Below, in pieces: positions 1-12,826 of a stretch of DNA of 64,000 bases. The stretch spans positions 22,687,427 to 22,751,426 of the forward strand of contig JBBMOA010000002.1 in the NCBI GenBank assembly GCA_037954235.1, given 5' to 3'. Below the pieces are notes generated by a model, which searched no databases, had not been told where the DNA came from, and saw nothing but the letters and a program-made list of their open reading frames with translations. The translations under genes were made by a program, and so were the position numbers. Within the stretch, counting starts at the first letter, position 1. Each line of letters starts with the position of its first letter. Source of the DNA: Aulostomus chinensis. Its lineage: Eukaryota; Chordata; Actinopteri; Syngnathiformes; Aulostomidae.

Positions 1-2440
1 TGTTCTCAGCAACTAAAAGTACGGTCCTGAGCATGGAGTGCTTGGGTGGCCAGGGAAGTCAGCAGGTTATACCCCAAAGCACTGCAAAACCAGTAAATAA
101 TTTTGGCTGCTGTGGTGATTCTTCACTTTGGATTTATGTTACACGTTTTGTTACTTTTTCTCTGCACTGCATGAGGATATAAAGAGACCAGTCACACAAA
201 AACACAGGGGGAAAGTGTATTGTGAACTTCCCAGGAACCCACACAACACAGTGAATATTGTCTTCATCTACATAATGGATTATGTGGGTCAGCCTCGAGG
301 TGGTCTATTTTTCTTACTGTAGCTCATTTTTGTGCATTATTCTTTTTATACCTGCAAATAATTAGTGTATGTAGACAGCACAACACATTTGTGTTAGCGA
401 CTGTCTTCCTGCTAACCTATATAAAGTCACTGGCCAACCTTGTCTTTTCACATTCAGGATGTGCTGTTTTCTGATACCATATTTCCTGTTCTTTGCCCTC
501 CTGCACTGAAGATGTTATCATTATTTTCTCTAGTCTTTGTCCTCTGGTGGCAGTATTTGCAACTCAGGTCAGAGTTTAATGTTGGGAAACTTCAGATGAA
601 CAGTGCACTTAAAAAAATAGTAGCTCAGTTTTTAAATATGGAAGTTATTTTTTCTAAATTATCTGTTGGTCCAACAAAACATCTGTGTGGGTCAACTGTC
701 TGTTAAAAATGACGGGCAGATTGTTATTTATTAAAGCGACACGGAAGAGTACAGCAACTTTTTCCCACCGTGGATTGAAGTGTACTTTTCAGGTCAACAC
801 TACTTAAGTTAATAACATTTAGGGTTATGCATTGATTTTCTGATTTCCCTTTTTTATTGTTCTTGCACAGAGCAAATAAGAGGAAAAATACAGAAAGATT
901 CCAAGCTGGGATCCATGAAGCATGCACTACCAGCCAGATCGTCTCTCACCTACATGAGTTAGTTGATGAATCTTCTCTGATCTTAAATTGGGCATGTGTG
1001 CCAAGTAATGTGCAACCAGAATAAGGAAATGCCCCAATAAAACTGTACAAGGGGAGCAGACCTACGTGCTGTGTGCAAACCACAAACCGTTTAACAGGTA
1101 CTATTTCCTTCAGGCGTAAGAAGAAAAGAAAGACCAAAAAAAGAGAAGGGGATATGCCACCTAGGAACATCAAAAGGGAAATATTTTGCCATTGTGCCTT
1201 GTGTAGGATATTTCACAATGTAACAAAACCCTTCAACACATTAAAAGGTTGCTGTCAGGTTTCAGCAGCATGTCTGTGCTTAGCTGGAATGCAATATTTT
1301 GCAGTGCACAGTGGGACACGTATTTTGTGCACTATTCAGCTGTAGATATAAAAGTTTACCACCTGTTGTGTCTTGGCATTCACCAGCTTTTCGGAATAGG
1401 GATGTTGCGTTCTACCCCTGGTTATACAGTAGGCCACCTCCATACTGGCTCTGGTTGATAGTTATTGTACTCTAAAGTGTTTGTTTTTTTTTCCCCAAAG
1501 ACTGCATAATTCCAGCTAGAAAGTTCAGAAGAATAATACAATACTTGAAATAAGTAAACAGATATCGCTTTCCACGCAACTGCCACTTAGTTGTACTGTC
1601 ATTAACTAAAGTGGGCCCACACTGCAGTTCTTGGTGTGGACGGTGTGTTCAGAGAAGTTGCCATGTTTTATGACCCCTGGAGGGCACTGACAAACCTTGC
1701 ATTAGCCTCACTCCTGGCCTGAGGAGGCAGTTAGAACATGAAAAATTAGCCAAACCCTCAGACACTGGTCATTATGTGGTTGCCACTCGGCTTTTCCACC
1801 ATAGCCAGGCCAAATGGGACCTGGTGCCGGGCCAAAGAGCCAACCTCGAAGGCTGGCTATTCATGGTAGAACCTCCCTCAGGAATGGTAATGGCACACAG
1901 AGAACCATGCAATTAATGGGAGGCAGCAGGAAGGGTGAAGGAAGTAAAACACAACTGCGAGAGAGAGAGAGGAAGATGACAGTAGAAAAAACAAAAAGCA
2001 GTCCAAAGGAAGTGTTAACAAAACTTACTTTCATGCATTTAAAATGAAGACTTGAAAAGTTTCTCTTCATTAACCATGCAGTAAAAATTACTTGGATGGA
2101 AATGTTTTATTTTGGAAGTTAGAATTCGAAAATTCACCTGTTACTTGGAGAGTAAAGTGAATTTTACTGCAGGTAAATGTGTTGTTTTATTTGCTCCATG
2201 TACAGTATAGAGTTTGGATGTTGTCACAAAATCAAGCTGAGCTCCGTTAGTCTCCAGATGCACAAACCCATTTGCACATGCACTAAACCTATATCAACCT
2301 ACTTTCAAATTTTTTGCTTCAGTTTGATGGAATTAGTACCTCCACTGAGGTTATCTAGGGGGAGCTGACCTGCTTTTGATAATAAAGAAACATACAGTTC
2401 TTTTTACAGTTACTTAGAACTTAATGCCGGTGAGAAACTG

Positions 2441-2535
2441 GGATGGACTGGCGACCCGTCTAGGGTGTACCCCGCCCCTCCTCGAAGTCAGCTGGGACCC
2501 CCCCATGGATAAACGGTATAGAAAATGGACGGATG
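2441..2535 (+). repeat. Tail fragment of the same SINE-like repeat
   Basis: Carries GGATGGACTGGCGACCCGTC and the tail TATAGAAAATGGACGGATG, matching the 3' third of the full copies; the tRNA-like head is missing. Confidence 0.75.
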
Positions 2536-5500
2536 CCAGTGAGGCAACAGGCGTTTGTACTGTATGAGGCCATTGTTTCCTAGCTACAGTAACAGACAGC
2601 TTTGTCATAGTTGTTGAATGAAATATCATCTTTCACCTCAACCTCACTTGGCCTCTGATGATAATGTTCAGACTACCCACAGCCTCAAGGGCTTCAGTGG
2701 GTGTTTCAGAGGAAGGAGACACCAAAAGACAAGAAAGACTGAGGAAGGAAAAGATATTAAGAGAGTTAGAAACAATATAATGGGAAAAACAATAGGGGGA
2801 GTTGGATAGGGATTTGTTTGGCATTGTTTTTGGCCTAATGTAACCACAATGGTAAAATTCCTCATCATTGATGCTTCCCTGTCATGACAGCGGTCAAATA
2901 CATGGAATGATTCCAGGAGAGACCTCCTACTCCACGCTGTCCTTGCCAAACTTGGCCCACAAACTGTGAAAACAACACAACACACAAACTTCCATAGACA
3001 CAACCACACACATGCAGTGACGGGCATAAACACTCACGTAGCAGAACAACATTCGCTAAAGAGCTTATAAAATATAATGCACAATTATGCAAATGTCCAG
3101 CAACACTGGTGAGTATTGTGTCCAGCAGTTATCTCACTCCCCAAAACTTTGACAGGCTGGTGACTGACAAACGTGCAGAGGGGTGATGGCCTCGGTGCAA
3201 ACTCACGCTCCTCCCATGCTGTAGTCATGGCTTTGAGGCCAATGATGGCCTGTGCTTGTGTATGCCTTGTTGTTTGTTGTGCAAAGTCATGAAACAAAAA
3301 TCCCATGATAATAAATATACTCCAAAAAATGGCTGTAAATATTCCAAAGTCTCGTTTAAAACACGGCTACTACAAATTTCCAGACATCCCACTCCTGGTT
3401 CTCATTGAAGTGGGTTATTTATGAATGATAGTGCTTTACTTTCAATAGGTAGAACTGGAAAAAATGAATGAGAGCACAGTACTTTTTTTTCTTTTCTTTT
3501 CTAAGTTAAAAAGTTTGGCCCCCCCAAAAATTGATGGATTTCCATGTGGCGCCAGTGACAAATACTGATTCGGCGTAACCGCTAACAATAATACATTTGT
3601 TCTGGAAGGAAATGCTATTAAGTCCTTAATGCATTCCTAGCTAACAGTTAAAGACCACTGTAACATTAAACTACGACGACCCCCAAGAGCTCAACTCAAT
3701 ATTTTCGAACCAACAAATGATGAGCAGCAAAAAGAAGAAGCTTATAAAGCAGATGTGAAGACACTTAACTGTGATATACTGGCTTGAATAGAACAACAGG
3801 GAAAATAAACAGAACTTGTGAAAATATGCACAGCACACTTCCAAGGTGGGGAGAGCAGAAATCAGACGGAACAACAGTATCCCTCATGGAGTGAGAGAAG
3901 AGGAGTGTCTTGTAGGTGCAGGGGCAGTCCCATGTAAGATCTTGCTTCTCTCCAAACGAAAACATTCAGAACACTGAGCCTTTAGCCTGAACCTATTTTG
4001 TGGAATCAGAGCCACACTGACACCCAGTACTGCATTGTTTAGCTTCCATGTCATGTGACCTTTTGACTGGGTAGTAGATATTAGTGCCAGACATGCAAAA
4101 TGCACTGTTATATTCATCATCCTTCCTGTCATGTGACCAAGGGACTCTAAGTCGGCACTAGATAGTCGTACAGTTTATTGTGCAGAGGCAGGAAAAAAAC
4201 AGAAATCTCAAAGAGCATGACAAACGGAACTTGTGGTGAGAACTGAAGTCAAGTTGTCTTGCTTTCAGACACATTCATGCACACACACACGCACGCGCTC
4301 GTTCAGTGTGCAGGAGACACACGGCATCGTCATGTGTCAAGAGTGCATGAAGGAAAATGAAAACTGGCAGCCTGATTGCATGAGGATTGAGAAAGAAAAC
4401 AATACCGTAAAGCTCACTGTAAAAGTTCTGATCCAACCATCAGGCAAATTCATAATACTCTGCTCACAACTACTACAAAGCCTTAAATTAATGACAAATC
4501 TAAAAATCTTTTATTTTAACACAAAGTGAAGTGAGGGTGATTGTAAGAATACAGATATACAGAGATCAAGGTAATATCATACGTGACAATTTGTATAAAA
4601 GAATATTATAAATGATATTCCCCTTGAGTGTCTCCGGTTTGCAGTCATGCAGCACACAGTAATTTTTGTGGCTTAAAGCTGTGAGAGCTGGCAGAAGACC
4701 ACAGCACAGAAGCTCTTTCCTTAGAGCTGTCTGACCCCACAGCTTCACACACCGGGGAAGATTTTATATCATTAAATAAAACCTTTTAAGCCAACTTTTA
4801 CAACCCCACGTGACCCCATTTCATGAAGGATCTCCTTTGTTTTTGCATCTAATCGCAGCCCCTTAAAAGTTTTAATTAGAGCCAGTAAAATATCGATAAG
4901 TAATATCAGCTGGAAGTTTTTGGCAGGTAGCTGGAGGCCCCCCTCTGGGCTGTGTCCGCCCTAACTGGCATGTGTCCAGAACTGGCTTGTGCAGATGCAT
5001 GTGGGACCTGAATATTCTGCATCGCAAAGACTGATACTGTTGCGTAACAGTATCTAAAACTACCTTGTTGTGTTGGAATTGACTGACAGGTGTGGTAAAG
5101 GGAAGTAAAACCCATAGATCAGCAGTCTACTTCTTGCCATGCACGGTCCCTTACCTGACAAAGAAACCAAGCTGATTCTGACAGCCCTGAGGCGCTCCCC
5201 ATCTCCATATGCTGTACACCGTTGTGACAGGCTAACACAGCACATTCACTAGCTTTAAGCCCAACGGCACACAAACACAGGTCGCTCCTCCGTTAGCATT
5301 AGCTTCATTAAGTGTCAAAACTGCAGGGAGCTGCAAAATACAACCATGATGGAATTAATGAAAACATTAGTAGAACAACAATCTATGTCATCTATGCGAA
5401 GAAAGAACAAAAACTGTCTAGTCCATATTTACATTTCGATTTCCTCACAGGAACAAAGTAGCTGGCGCACAGGTTAGCGATCACAACAAGTTTAACAGCA

Positions 5501-5961
5501 AGGTGGGATGAGATAGAGCCTGTGTGACATACAAAAAGAGTATTTCAAAATGAAGAGAGCTTGTATGGTGAAAAGAAAAGATAAAAAGACTATGTTTACA
5601 GTCTTTGTAGATTCCAGGGAGATCTCTCATTTATCTCTCTCCTTAAACACAGTGGTTCACCCTGCTGTTAAAAGCCAACCTCAGCAGTTTCTCTCCCTCT
5701 CCTTACCCTTTAATATTGATGATTCTCACAGGATAAAATAAGTTAAGTGGAGATATGGTAATCCCTTCTCTGCTTGCTGAACTCGTTTGTTTACTCTGGG
5801 GTGACTCCGGTGATGTAGCTACGCCTTTCTAGTCGCATATAATTTCACGTTTAGCAAACGCTCTCCTCTTTAATGTGCCCACTATCAAGGTCATGAATAG
5901 CTAAATTTTCTTTAGCTTCTGGAATTAATTATTCACAGATAAAAAGCAAAGGAGAACACAC

Positions 5962-5993
5962 ACTCTCTCTCTCTCTCTCTCCCTCTCTGTCTA

Positions 5994-6029
<36 letters not shown>

Positions 6030-6050
6030 CCCCCCCCCCCCCTCTGTCTC
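5962..6050. repeat. (CT)n microsatellite with poly-C
   Basis: About 60 bases of mostly CT units followed by 16 or more C residues. No reading frame. Confidence 0.95.
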
Positions 6051-7403
6051 TAACCATGCTGCACTTACCTCTTTGTCCTGCATACATTCGACCAATTTTG
6101 AATGCAAAATGTTGAATGAAATAGAATCAGTGGTGACTGGGATTAGGCAGTTTTAATCTTATGTTTCACTTTCTTTCTTCGTCTTCTGATTGAGCCTTGC
6201 AGGAGTAAATCAAGTATAACTTAAAGAAGGTTTAAGATGTGAGTGTAACTGACATTTTTGAAATCTGATTTTCTTCTCCTGCTTTCTGTTTAAAGTACAT
6301 GTTCTGAGTAAAGAACCAGCTGATTCAATATAACTAAAGTCATCACCTGACCCTGAAATAAGTTTAAACCAGATTTATTTCTTGATAATATGAGTAATTA
6401 TAGTGGATGGAATAGCTGGATTCCTACACTCAAGGTTACACCAGCGATGGAGTAGGGCACCCCTGTGGATCCTCTCTGCCCGAACACCGGGAATGGCCAG
6501 TGAATTCCACTAGATTAGGGCCTGGTTTCATTGTGTAGTCTGTTTGATAATGGATTAAACTCTGTAAATCCGTTACTTCATATGGGACTCCATGTTTGAG
6601 TTGTCCTTTGCATTTTAGAGCTGTTATTCTCTTCCTTTTCTCTTATATGACAGATTTACCAGCAGAGAAGTGGTATTATGGTATAAGAATCTCACCTAAC
6701 TGAGAAGGTGAGAGCATTTAAGGAATTAAATTATCAGCAACGTGCAGGCACAAAAAATAGATCAGTTCAGGTATTATAAAGTGTTATTTCCCATGCTGTC
6801 TATAGTAAAATCACTGTGGCACAACATTATCTCATTGAGCCATTTGCTATTTACAATGGAATCTTCCAGCCACTGGTCACAAGGTTGTGGTTCTCAGGTT
6901 GAAAACAGAATAAGCAGTCAAGTAATATAAAACCATTTAAGCTTAATGTCTAATACCCCTCAAATTGCCCTGGTCTAGGTCATGCTATTATGGCATTAAC
7001 AAGACATTCCTCCTCATGAATACCATTTTTTTTAACTGACCATAGTAATAAAATCATTGTTTTAGTATCATAGAAGTCGTAGACAAAAATCAAGCCCAGG
7101 TCTTGAGTGTCTCTGGCAATACTGACATGTAAATATATCGATTAGGCAGAAACTAAAAATTAACTTTAGGTTGTTCTCTTGACTGCCACATGAATCTGCT
7201 CCTCACAAAGCTGCACACTTAGTTTTGCTTTGTAGCGTCACGTTTTCACAGAAATACTCAAATGTGCAGGATCAAATATCCGTGTGCTAACAGCTTCATT
7301 AGGCTATTATTTTTTTATTTTCTTTAAAAGGGTTGATTTCTGCATCAGCTTTTATTCCCTGAGTTTGGTATTGACAACAAAGGGCAAATAACATCAGAAT
7401 ATA

Positions 7404-7406
<3 letters not shown>

Positions 7407-7473
<67 letters not shown>
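7407..7473. repeat. (TA)n microsatellite
   Basis: About 33 uninterrupted TA units. Confidence 0.97.
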
Positions 7474-7476
<3 letters not shown>

Positions 7477-8254
7477 ATTTGCACAATCTGTAAAGGCATT
7501 TATAGATCAGCTCATCCTCACAGCAAGAGCAACGCCCCAGTAAGAACAATCCATTTCAGCTCCAACCAACATGTGCAATTAAGCTTCATCTTCACTGCTA
7601 CGTTGTCAGATTCTCCTGCGCCACCTTCTATTTGAATGAATCACCTGTACAGTTTAATTACCGAGTCTCTTTCACCAAGCCCACCCACTACCCTCAGCCT
7701 ACCTACCTCTTGCAGGCCTCATTATCAAACTAGGGCAAACCCACCCCTACCCCCCAGCAGCTCCATCTCTAATGCATGGTTGCTTAAAGCAAGACTGATG
7801 ATGGCCAATAAAAGTGTAGGAGTGAAGCTGTATAAATGATGGGGGATAAATTGGTGTTTTGAAACCCAAACAGAGAGCCAGGATGAGTCTGTGAGCAACA
7901 TTAATATCTTTCAGTGGATGTAGAATCTATCAAAACCAGATCTTAATCAACTTTAGAACAGTTGACAACTTTTGTTAAGTGTAACGATTATGATATGTTA
8001 CATTGACGTGGAACATTTCTGTCGAAGCATGCCTTCATTTGCTCTACAAATCCTTAATGTTTTCTGTGCTTTTGAAGTCAGAAATACATTTGAAAAAATA
8101 TTTGTCTTTTGCTGTCTTGATGTTTTTTATGGAGATTGCATTTCAAAATTTGAATCTTGATTACGTCTTAATTGGTAGACCCACAAATATTACTAATTTG
8201 ACTAACCTCTGCAATGAGTTTTTTTTATATATATATAAATATATGTATATGTAT

Positions 8255-8607
8255 GTGGCACGGTGGTGCAGTGGTCAGCACTGTTGCCTCACAGCAAGAA
8301 GGTTTGGGGTTCAAGTCCTGGTTAGAGTACAGGATCTTTCTGTGTGGAGTCTGCATGTTCTCCCTGTTCCTGCGTGGGTTCTCTCTGGTACTCCAGCTTC
8401 CTCCCACAGTCCAAAGACATCAAGAGGGGACGAGGCTGATTGATACTCTAAATTGACTGTAGGTGTGACTGTGAGTGTGAATGGTTGTCTGTCTCTATGT
8501 GTTGGTGATGGACTGGTGACCCGTCCAGGTTGAACCGCGCCTCTTGCCTGAAAGCTGCTGAGATAAATTCCACCCCCCCACCCCCGCGACCCTTAACAGG
8601 AATAAGC
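8255..8607 (+). repeat. tRNA-headed SINE-like dispersed repeat, copy 1
   Basis: Contains a Pol III A-box-like TGGTGCAGTGG and B-box-like GGTTCAAGTCC, then a body with TGTGTGGAGTCTGCATGTTC and ends at AACAGGAATAAGCG. Same family as 25181-25552 and 28562-28892. It lacks the GGAT-repeat tail because it stops where the Tc1 fragment begins. Confidence 0.85.
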
Positions 8608-9408
8608 GAGTTCATCCACACCAGACTCTGCCATCCATGTCTTTATGGACCTTGCTTTGTGCACTGGTGCACAGTCATGTTGGAAGAGGAAGGGGCCAGC
8701 TCCAAACAGTTCCCACAAAGTTGGGAGCATGGAATTGTCCAAAATGTCTTGGTATGCTGAAGCATTCAGAGTTCCTTTCACTGGAACTAAGGGGCCAAGC
8801 CCAGCTCCTGAAAACAACCCCACACCATAATCCCCCCCTCCACCAAACTTTACACTTGGCACAATGCAGTCAGACAAGTACCGTTCTCCTGGCAACTGCC
8901 AAACACAGACTCTTCCATCACATTGCCAGATGGAGAAGCGTGATTCGTCACTCCAGAGAACGCGCCTCCACTGCTCTAGTGTCCAGTGACGGCGTGCTTT
9001 ACACCACTGCATCCAACGCTTTGCATTGCACCTGGTGATGTATGGGTTGGATGCAGCTTCTCGACCATGGAAACCCATTCCATGAAGCTCTCTGCGCACC
9101 GTTGTTGAGCTAATCTGAAGGCCACATGAAGTTTGGAGGTCTGCAGTGATGGACTCTGCAGAAAGTTGGCGACCTCTTCGCACTATGCGCTTCAGCATCC
9201 GCTGACCCCGCTCGGTCAGTTTACGTGGCCTACCACTTCGTGGCTGAGTTGCTGTCGTTCCCAAACACTTCCATTTCCTTATAATACAGTTGACAGTTGA
9301 CTGTGGAATATTTAGGAACGAGGAAATGTCACGACTGGATTTGTTGCACAGGTGGCATCTTATCACAGTTCCACGCTGGAATTCACTGAGCTCCTGAGAG
9401 CGACCCAT
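8608..9408 (-). pseudogene. Tc1-family transposase, C-terminally truncated
   Basis: ATG at 9408-9406 starts MGRSQELSEFQRGTVI, a typical fish Tc1 transposase start, so this start is preferred over the in-frame extension through the leader and (TA)n. Two helix-turn-helix motifs follow (about residues 10-110, with GRPRKLTERGQRM between them). The DDE domain keeps the first Asp in LWSDESRF and the second in FQHDCAPVH, but the frame leaves transposase sequence shortly after, so the third acidic residue 34 positions downstream is absent. The segment around VKFGGGGDYGVGLFSGAGL also differs from the usual VMVWGCFSG. It cannot be catalytically active. Confidence 0.9.
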
Positions 9409-9542
9409 CCTTTTACAAATGTTTGTAAGGACTGTCTGCATGCCTAGGTGCTTCATTTTATACACCTGTGGCCATGGAAGTGATTGGAACACCTGATTCC
9501 GACAATTTGGATGGGTGAGCAAATACTTTTGGCAATATAGTG
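8608..9542 (-). mobile_element. Tc1/mariner-type transposon, truncated at its 3' end
   Basis: The right end is a Tc1-type terminal sequence ending CTATATTGCCAAAAGTATTT on this strand (outer end about 9542), followed by a short leader and a transposase reading frame. The left end is missing: at about 8607 the sequence changes abruptly into the tail of a tRNA-headed repeat. A (TA)n tract begins a few bases outside the intact end, as expected for an element that inserts at TA. Confidence 0.88.

Positions 9543-9549
<7 letters not shown>

Positions 9550-9611
<62 letters not shown>
9550..9611. repeat. (AT)n microsatellite next to the Tc1 end
   Basis: About 31 AT units bounded by GTAC on both sides; starts 8 bases outside the transposon end. 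Confidence 0.97.
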
Positions 9612-9616
<5 letters not shown>

Positions 9617-11198
9617 TAGTGGGAAGGTTTTAGAAATTTGACAGTGATGGTGATGGCTGTCCTTTTTTCTGGCAATATCTAACTTTTACTTCCACATTAG
9701 TGAAATCTGTTTCTTTTCCAAAATTCACTGAGTGTATCCTTAAGTCTTAAGCTTCAATGTGTCAGTTGTGAACACTTCCCTGCTCTAGCTGATCATCTTT
9801 CACACCCTACAGAGGAACTGACAAACCCATAGATTTTTTTAAAGAAGCCTGCTGCTCATGTATGGAGTGACAGATATATGTTGTTGAAAGAGTATGTAGA
9901 ATGTATGGCTAATAAGCTTGTCGAGATCAATAAATGACTGCACGCCGCAAATTAAACTGTAAATCACATCAGAGATGGTGAATAATTCTTATGTCAAGTA
10001 CAAGGTCTGTGTGGTTGTTGCCTTCGGAGAGAGAGACTGAAAATAATCATAAAGAATGGGCCAACAATGTGCAACAGTTTAACTGTGTCTGAATGAAGTA
10101 AAGAACAGAACAGGTTTATATTTAACATCCTTCACTAGTCAAACTTGACCAACACTTCATCACTTCATGCCACTTTATGTCTCTTGGAGCAAATTCCAGC
10201 ATGATTTCAGGGCTACATAGCTGAAGCAAGAAAGCCAGATTCTATGGCAAGCTGGAGAGCGTGATGCGCTACACTCGGAGTGACAGAGAGAAAATAAAAA
10301 GAGTTCTATATCAAATTGCACACGGAGCTGTGTATTAAACTATCGGAATATGTTTTAACATGGAGACGGAACAGAAGACACACTGATGTTGCTGTTTTTC
10401 TTGTGGCTAGAAATTAAGAAAGTTCTTGGTTTTCATTCTACTTTGCTAATGTAGATTAAATAGTGAGTCCGACATCCAATATTTCTCACTGTGGTATATT
10501 AACCTGCATGATTGAGATGGTTTGGGTCTAATCCATTCTTCACTCTTCCTAGAAATACACATTACTTCCCTTTCAAGGATTTAGTGGAACTGAAATTTTA
10601 TCTGGGACGTTTAGCGAGACGAGCATTACATCAAAAGAAGATCATGTTCTCAAACCAGTTCCAACCACTATGCTCATCACCGTCCCACTCGGGAGTATCC
10701 CTCTAAGCTGTGGTTATGGACTCAAGAAGAACATCTCTGCCCTGTGGTTGTGTGCTGACCAGCAGACCACGAATGTGAATACAGCCAAGCACCCACTGGA
10801 CAGAGCTGAGCTTTTTGGCAAGTTCTCCATGCTCAGTTTTTGGAGAACAGAGAGGTTAGCGAAATTATGTGAAGCTTACTGTGCCAGTACATATCTCACG
10901 TATACTGGTCCAACTTTCTTTTTTGTGGTGCTTGTGATGAAACGTCCTTTACCTTTTAGCTCTGCAGTGTTAGTCCTGGGTCCAGAGGCCAAATCTCTGG
11001 TGGGTAGCCATAAGTCACGTCTGGGTTTAGCACATTGCTGAGGCTGGCTGAGGTCTGCTGAAGAACCACAGCCTAATTCACCCAGCACTGTGAGGAGACG
11101 GTCCGTCTAGAGCCCAGAGCCATGACCAACCAATGGCTTTACTGTGGGGATGCACGCCAGAGATATTATTCCCCTTTTCCTTTATTACTGAATCACCA

Positions 11199-11229
<31 letters not shown>

Positions 11230-11258
11230 GCTCTCTCTCTTTTCTCTTGCTCTCTTTT
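11199..11258. repeat. (CT)n microsatellite
   Basis: Interrupted CT tract grading into a T-rich stretch. Confidence 0.9.
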
Positions 11259-11698
11259 TTTTGTCCCTTAGTTTTGTCTGTTTCACATCTTTTGAGTTTT
11301 TTTGTGCTTACACGTGCTTCCCAGTGTATTCCCTCAGGTTAATGTGTTGTTTAATGATCTATTTTTAAAGACACTCCAGATTCATTGTTTAGTCTTCAGA
11401 TTTCCTCTCGATCCATGCAGACTTGCTAAGTTGCTATAATAAACACATGTGGCAGGGTTTCACTGCCAAGTGACAAGTGAGATAAATGTGTGGGTTGAAC
11501 ATTTCACTCAAGTGCTTTACAATACTTGAAAAGATAATCCGTTTTCAATGACGGAGGAGTGGGTGGGAGAGTTTGGGGTTTAAACAGCACAATAATCTTC
11601 CCATATCTCCTCCTCGACACGGCACACTCTCCCCACCACTTACTGGAGATGTGAGGACGTGATAACATAGAGTAAATATACTCGGGCTGCATGTTCCG

Positions 11699-11699
<1 letters not shown>

Positions 11700-11777
<78 letters not shown>
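11700..11777. repeat. (CA)n microsatellite
   Basis: About 39 pure CA units. Confidence 0.97.
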
Positions 11778-11778
<1 letters not shown>

Positions 11779-12710
11779 GAACACACCCCTTTCAAATCAT
11801 TCCCTGGTGCCACCGCAGCTACTTTACAAATAATGGCCCCCATGTGTGTTCAGGGCTCCAAGGCTGTGTGAGGTAGGGGGACTGGGCTTTGTGCCCAGTC
11901 TGAAACCCTGTCAAGATCACTATAAATTTCTCCTCGTTTTCAGCAGCTGTAATTTAAGGGCCAGATGTGCAGGGGACTGAGCACAGAGGCACATAAACAG
12001 CATATTGCATATTTCTTTTCCACGTAGAGAATACTTCTTTTTTTTTTTTTTTTTACTATTTATACTCGTCATTCTATACAATTGTATTATTTGTGCCATA
12101 TTATGTTTTATTTGAATTGCACAGTCCTGTAGCGCTTCATGTCCAGGTTGATTTCCTGCAGGTGTAATTGTTTGTTGTTTTTGTGTGTTGCCTTTACTTG
12201 TATATGTGCAATTTATTTTTTAATGGCTGTAAATATAAGAACCCTATGCCCTTAGTGTCTACTAAGTTCTAAAACAAATCTTACTCATTCACTTACAAGC
12301 TTTACCAACATTAACACGTCATATTATGTCATACATATTTTCAAAAAGGACAATATATGACAATACATATGACAGAACATTCCTTTTTTATTAATGAGCC
12401 AATTGTTTTGTGCTTGAAAAATATAAAGTGGCACTCAGAGAGACATTGGCAGAGTAAACAGTGTGTTTTACTGGGGAAAATGTTGTTAAATCCTGAAAAT
12501 CCACCCTAATTGGAAACATAATGGAGGCTGAAGGCACACTGCTTGACTTGATGGATGTGATGAATGTGTGTGGACTGGAAATACAGAGGATTCTCTGGTG
12601 AGTTTTGGCAAGGACAGGCAACATACCATCATATTGGCCCACTGCAGCTATCTGTAGAGCTGGGAGCACCTGAGGGTGATATGAATCAGGGGGTAGCCGG
12701 AGGGAAGTTT

Positions 12711-12826
12711 GGAACCTTTCAGGGCAGCACCCACCATCAATATGTGTGAATGAATGAATGAGGCAACCTTTAAAACCCTGTGAGTGCCATAGGCATGAGA
12801 GCATTATAAATTGAGTCCCTTTACGG
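12711..12826 (+). repeat. SINE-like remnant (GTGTGAATG body)
   Basis: Contains GGCAGCACCCACCATCAATA then GTGTGAATGAATGAATGAG and TTATAAATTGAGTCCCTTTA. This matches the end of a widespread fish SINE whose tail reads GCGCTATATAAATNCAGTCC. Head not recognisable. Confidence 0.6.

Larger units (their letters stand above)
1..8254. other. Gene-free AT-rich flank
   Basis: Apart from the tail fragment at 2441 and the microsatellites at 5962 and 7407 I see no supported feature. The short open frames here show no family motif and no splice-site-bounded coding exon. Confidence 0.6.

Noticed and set aside
8003..8443. 146-codon plus-strand open frame
   Set aside because: Its second half is translation of a tRNA-headed repeat; similar peptides arise at the other two copies.
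9409..9675. N-terminal extension of the transposase through Ile-Tyr repeats
   Set aside because: It is the transposon leader and the neighbouring (TA)n read in frame; the conserved start is the ATG at 9408.
11504..11876. Cys-Val or Thr-His repeat peptides at (CA)n tracts
   Set aside because: Translations of dinucleotide microsatellites; the same artefact occurs at 15.6, 21.0, 44.2, 49.2 and 50.4 kb.
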